Source: Microcoleus sp. FACHB-1515
Lineage (GTDB): Bacteria; Cyanobacteriota; Cyanobacteriia; Elainellales; Elainellaceae
NCBI RefSeq assembly: GCF_014696105.1
Contig: NZ_JACJPO010000045.1
Span: forward strand, 1 to 64,000
Reading direction: 5' to 3'
DNA: 64,000 bases
The notes below the pieces were generated by a model. It did no database searches. It saw only the letters and a list, made by a program, of their open reading frames with translations, and had not been told where the DNA came from. Shown one piece after another: positions 62,498 to 64,000 of the stretch. The translations under genes and the position numbers were made by a program. How positions within the stretch are numbered: the first letter of the stretch is position 1; each line of letters opens with the position of its first letter.

Positions 62498-64000
62498 TCA
62501 TTCAGAAATTACATAGCGAACAAGCTGTAACAAACGCTGCCGGAGTGTTTCTAGCCCCAAGCGATCGCTGGCCGAAATAAAAACCGCCTGCGGAAATTCT
62601 TCTTGCGCTAAGGTGAGCGTATCGCCATCAACCTGATCAATTTTGTTGAACGCAACTAAAGCGGGACCAGGAGCGATCGGCATACCGCTCAAGATGCTCA
62701 TCACCGATCGAATTTGGCTTTGCCAAGCCGGATGCGACAAATCCACCACATGCAAAAGCGCATCTGCCTCGGTGACTTCTTCCAGCGTGGCGCGAAAGGC
62801 ATCCATCAGCGAAGGTGGCAGTTCGTGGATGAACCCGACCGTATCCGTGAGAACGATCGCCCTTGATTCTTGCGTGATCGGGTCGGTGAGCATCAGGCGG
62901 CGCGTCGTTGGGTCGAGCGTGGCAAAAAGCTGATCGGCAGCGTAGACTTCTGAATTGGTCAGGACATTGAGCAGCGTCGATTTTCCGGCATTCGTGTAGC
63001 CAACAACCGCGATCGACGGCACGTCGTGATGCTGTCGCTGCTGCCGCAGTCGCGATCGATGCGCTTGAAGCTGATTGACTTCCTGCTGAAGGCGCGTAAT
63101 CCGCCGCTGAATTGCTCGCCGCTCAGTTTCCAATTTTGTTTCGCCAGGACCGCGTGTGCCGATGCCACCGCCCAATCGAGACATGGCGCGTCCGCGTCCG
63201 GTCAAGCGCGGCATCATGTACTCAAGCTGCGCGAGTTCCACCTGCAATTTTCCTGCACCGGACTGAGCACGCTGAGCAAAAATGTCGAGAATGACTTCGG
63301 TGCGATCGACCACGCGCACGCCGATTTGATTTTCCAGATTGCGAACTTGGGCCGGAGACAAATCGCGATCGAACACGATCAAATTCGCCCCAACCGTTTG
63401 CGCGGCCAAGGTGATTTCCTGCACTTTACCTTCACCGACGACGGTTTGCGGATGCGGAGCCGATCGCTTTTGCTTCACGACTTGCAGCACTTCGCCGCCT
63501 GCGGTGTCGATCAAGCGTTCGACTTCGGCCAAGCCATCTTCAAAGCGCTGGAGTGTTTTGTCTTGCGTCATCAGGCCAACTAGCAGAACGCGATCGTGGT
63601 CGGCGTCTACCTGCTGGGCAACATATTCGCGCCGAAATTCTTCTTCTAGTCCCTCGGTGAGATCAACAAAGTCCTGCTGCGAAATGACATCCAGGCTCAA
63701 CGGTGGCGAAACCGTCCAGGTGGCTTCTGGATGCGGCACGAGATGCGCCAGATAGCATTCCTTCACATATCCGGTTGCACCACCGCCGCGTCGCTCAAAG
63801 CCGCTGCCCGACACGCTCAGCACCAGGAGCGCATCAAGCCGCTGAATTGCCATTGCCGTCAAGGTGGCAGCACTGGGCGCTTCTGTTTTGATTTGGGTAG
63901 CGATGCAGCGAATGCCGCTGAGTCGTTCTGCGCCATAGCGTGGCAGTTCTGATGGCGGAATTTGCGTTTGAATGGGCGAACCGACACCGACGCGAATAAT
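62498..64000 (-). CDS. hflX: GTPase HflX, 5' end beyond the window
   Basis: The frame is open to the right edge (the upstream part reads IRVGVGSPIQTQIPPSELPRY, SGIRCIATQIKTEAP), so at least 500 residues are visible and an internal Met at 63862 is not the true start. The glycine-rich HflX domain (GEGKVQEITLAAQTVGANLIVFDRDLSPAQVRNLE; AQRAQSGAGKLQVELAQLEYMMPRLTGRG) precedes the G domain: G1 GYTNAGKST, G2 FATLDPT, G3 DTVGF, G4 FNKID and the C-terminal helix. HflX binds the 50S subunit and splits stalled ribosomes. The extra N-terminal part is the long form usual in cyanobacteria. Confidence 0.96.
   Translation of the reverse strand: MIRVGVGSPIQTQIPPSELPRYGAERLSGIRCIATQIKTEAPSAATLTAMAIQRLDALLVLSVSGSGFERRGGGATGYVKECYLAHLVPHPEATWTVSPPLSLDVISQQDFVDLTEGLEEEFRREYVAQQVDADHDRVLLVGLMTQDKTLQRFEDGLAEVERLIDTAGGEVLQVVKQKRSAPHPQTVVGEGKVQEITLAAQTVGANLIVFDRDLSPAQVRNLENQIGVRVVDRTEVILDIFAQRAQSGAGKLQVELAQLEYMMPRLTGRGRAMSRLGGGIGTRGPGETKLETERRAIQRRITRLQQEVNQLQAHRSRLRQQRQHHDVPSIAVVGYTNAGKSTLLNVLTNSEVYAADQLFATLDPTTRRLMLTDPITQESRAIVLTDTVGFIHELPPSLMDAFRATLEEVTEADALLHVVDLSHPAWQSQIRSVMSILSGMPIAPGPALVAFNKIDQVDGDTLTLAQEEFPQAVFISASDRLGLETLRQRLLQLVRYVISE

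Overview
The window is chromosomal DNA of a filamentous-type cyanobacterium. The evidence is the very high density of GCGATCGC (HIP1) palindromes on both strands, a cyAbrB regulator, an ndhK-type NDH-1 subunit, an SLH/OprB 'iron uptake' porin, a glucosylglycerol/trehalose-type sugar importer and a complete eboABCDEF cluster. Nothing points to a phage or a plasmid backbone, but several patches are clearly accessory.

Layout. 1-2280 is mobile-element debris: the tail and end repeats of an IS21-type element (istB), a disrupted tniQ-like gene and a frameshifted IS982-type insertion sequence with perfect 21-bp ends. 2280-6276 is one minus-strand block: a tightly packed array of 13 tRNA genes (two carrying large insertions at the anticodon loop), a 66-codon gene inside the array, a DIP1984-family gene, a tRNA-like element and a Ro60/TROVE-like von Willebrand A protein. 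6277-6952 is a gene-poor upstream region with palindromes. 6953-13645 holds a fucosyltransferase-like protein, a partial oligopeptide ABC importer (permease and binding protein), a DUF1574/SGNH protein, a small conserved protein and cyAbrB. 13860-21126 is mostly housekeeping: an Rrf2 regulator, rplU-rpmA, glmU, a DUF2267 protein, a lone sugar permease, a universal stress protein and pgk. 21294-29385 has an HlyD/FtsX pair, glutathione peroxidase, a HAD hydrolase with integron-like flanks, an arsR/SRPBCC/SnoaL-like group, a broken GFA gene beside a CRISPR relic, and a PhyH-GH43 pair. 29800-36746 has an isolated ndhK, a pentapeptide-repeat protein, an isoaspartyl peptidase translationally coupled to an ATP-grasp protein, a truncated glycosyltransferase and a GH1-RmlD fusion. 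37182-43025 is one 1,947-residue hybrid histidine kinase built on nine near-identical 92-residue HAMP units. 43963-51059 is the ebo cluster. 52264-56574 is a complete sugar ABC importer in ggtA-D-C-B order read on the plus strand. The window ends with a porin, a PEP-CTERM beta-propeller protein, a GST, galE and the 3' part of hflX.

The most interesting part is the tRNA/RNA-binding block at 2280-6276. Two tRNAs have perfectly or nearly perfectly pairing acceptor and T arms, but about 93 and 139 nt are inserted at the anticodon loop. The two insertions share a 31-nt motif, a stem with two compensatory base-pair changes, a second stem and equal 18-nt 3' spacers. This looks like an undescribed small intron or insertion class. 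The block also carries a Ro60-like gene with a tRNA-like element just upstream that could be a Y-type RNA. All calls were made by reading the sequence alone; no database search or folding program was run.
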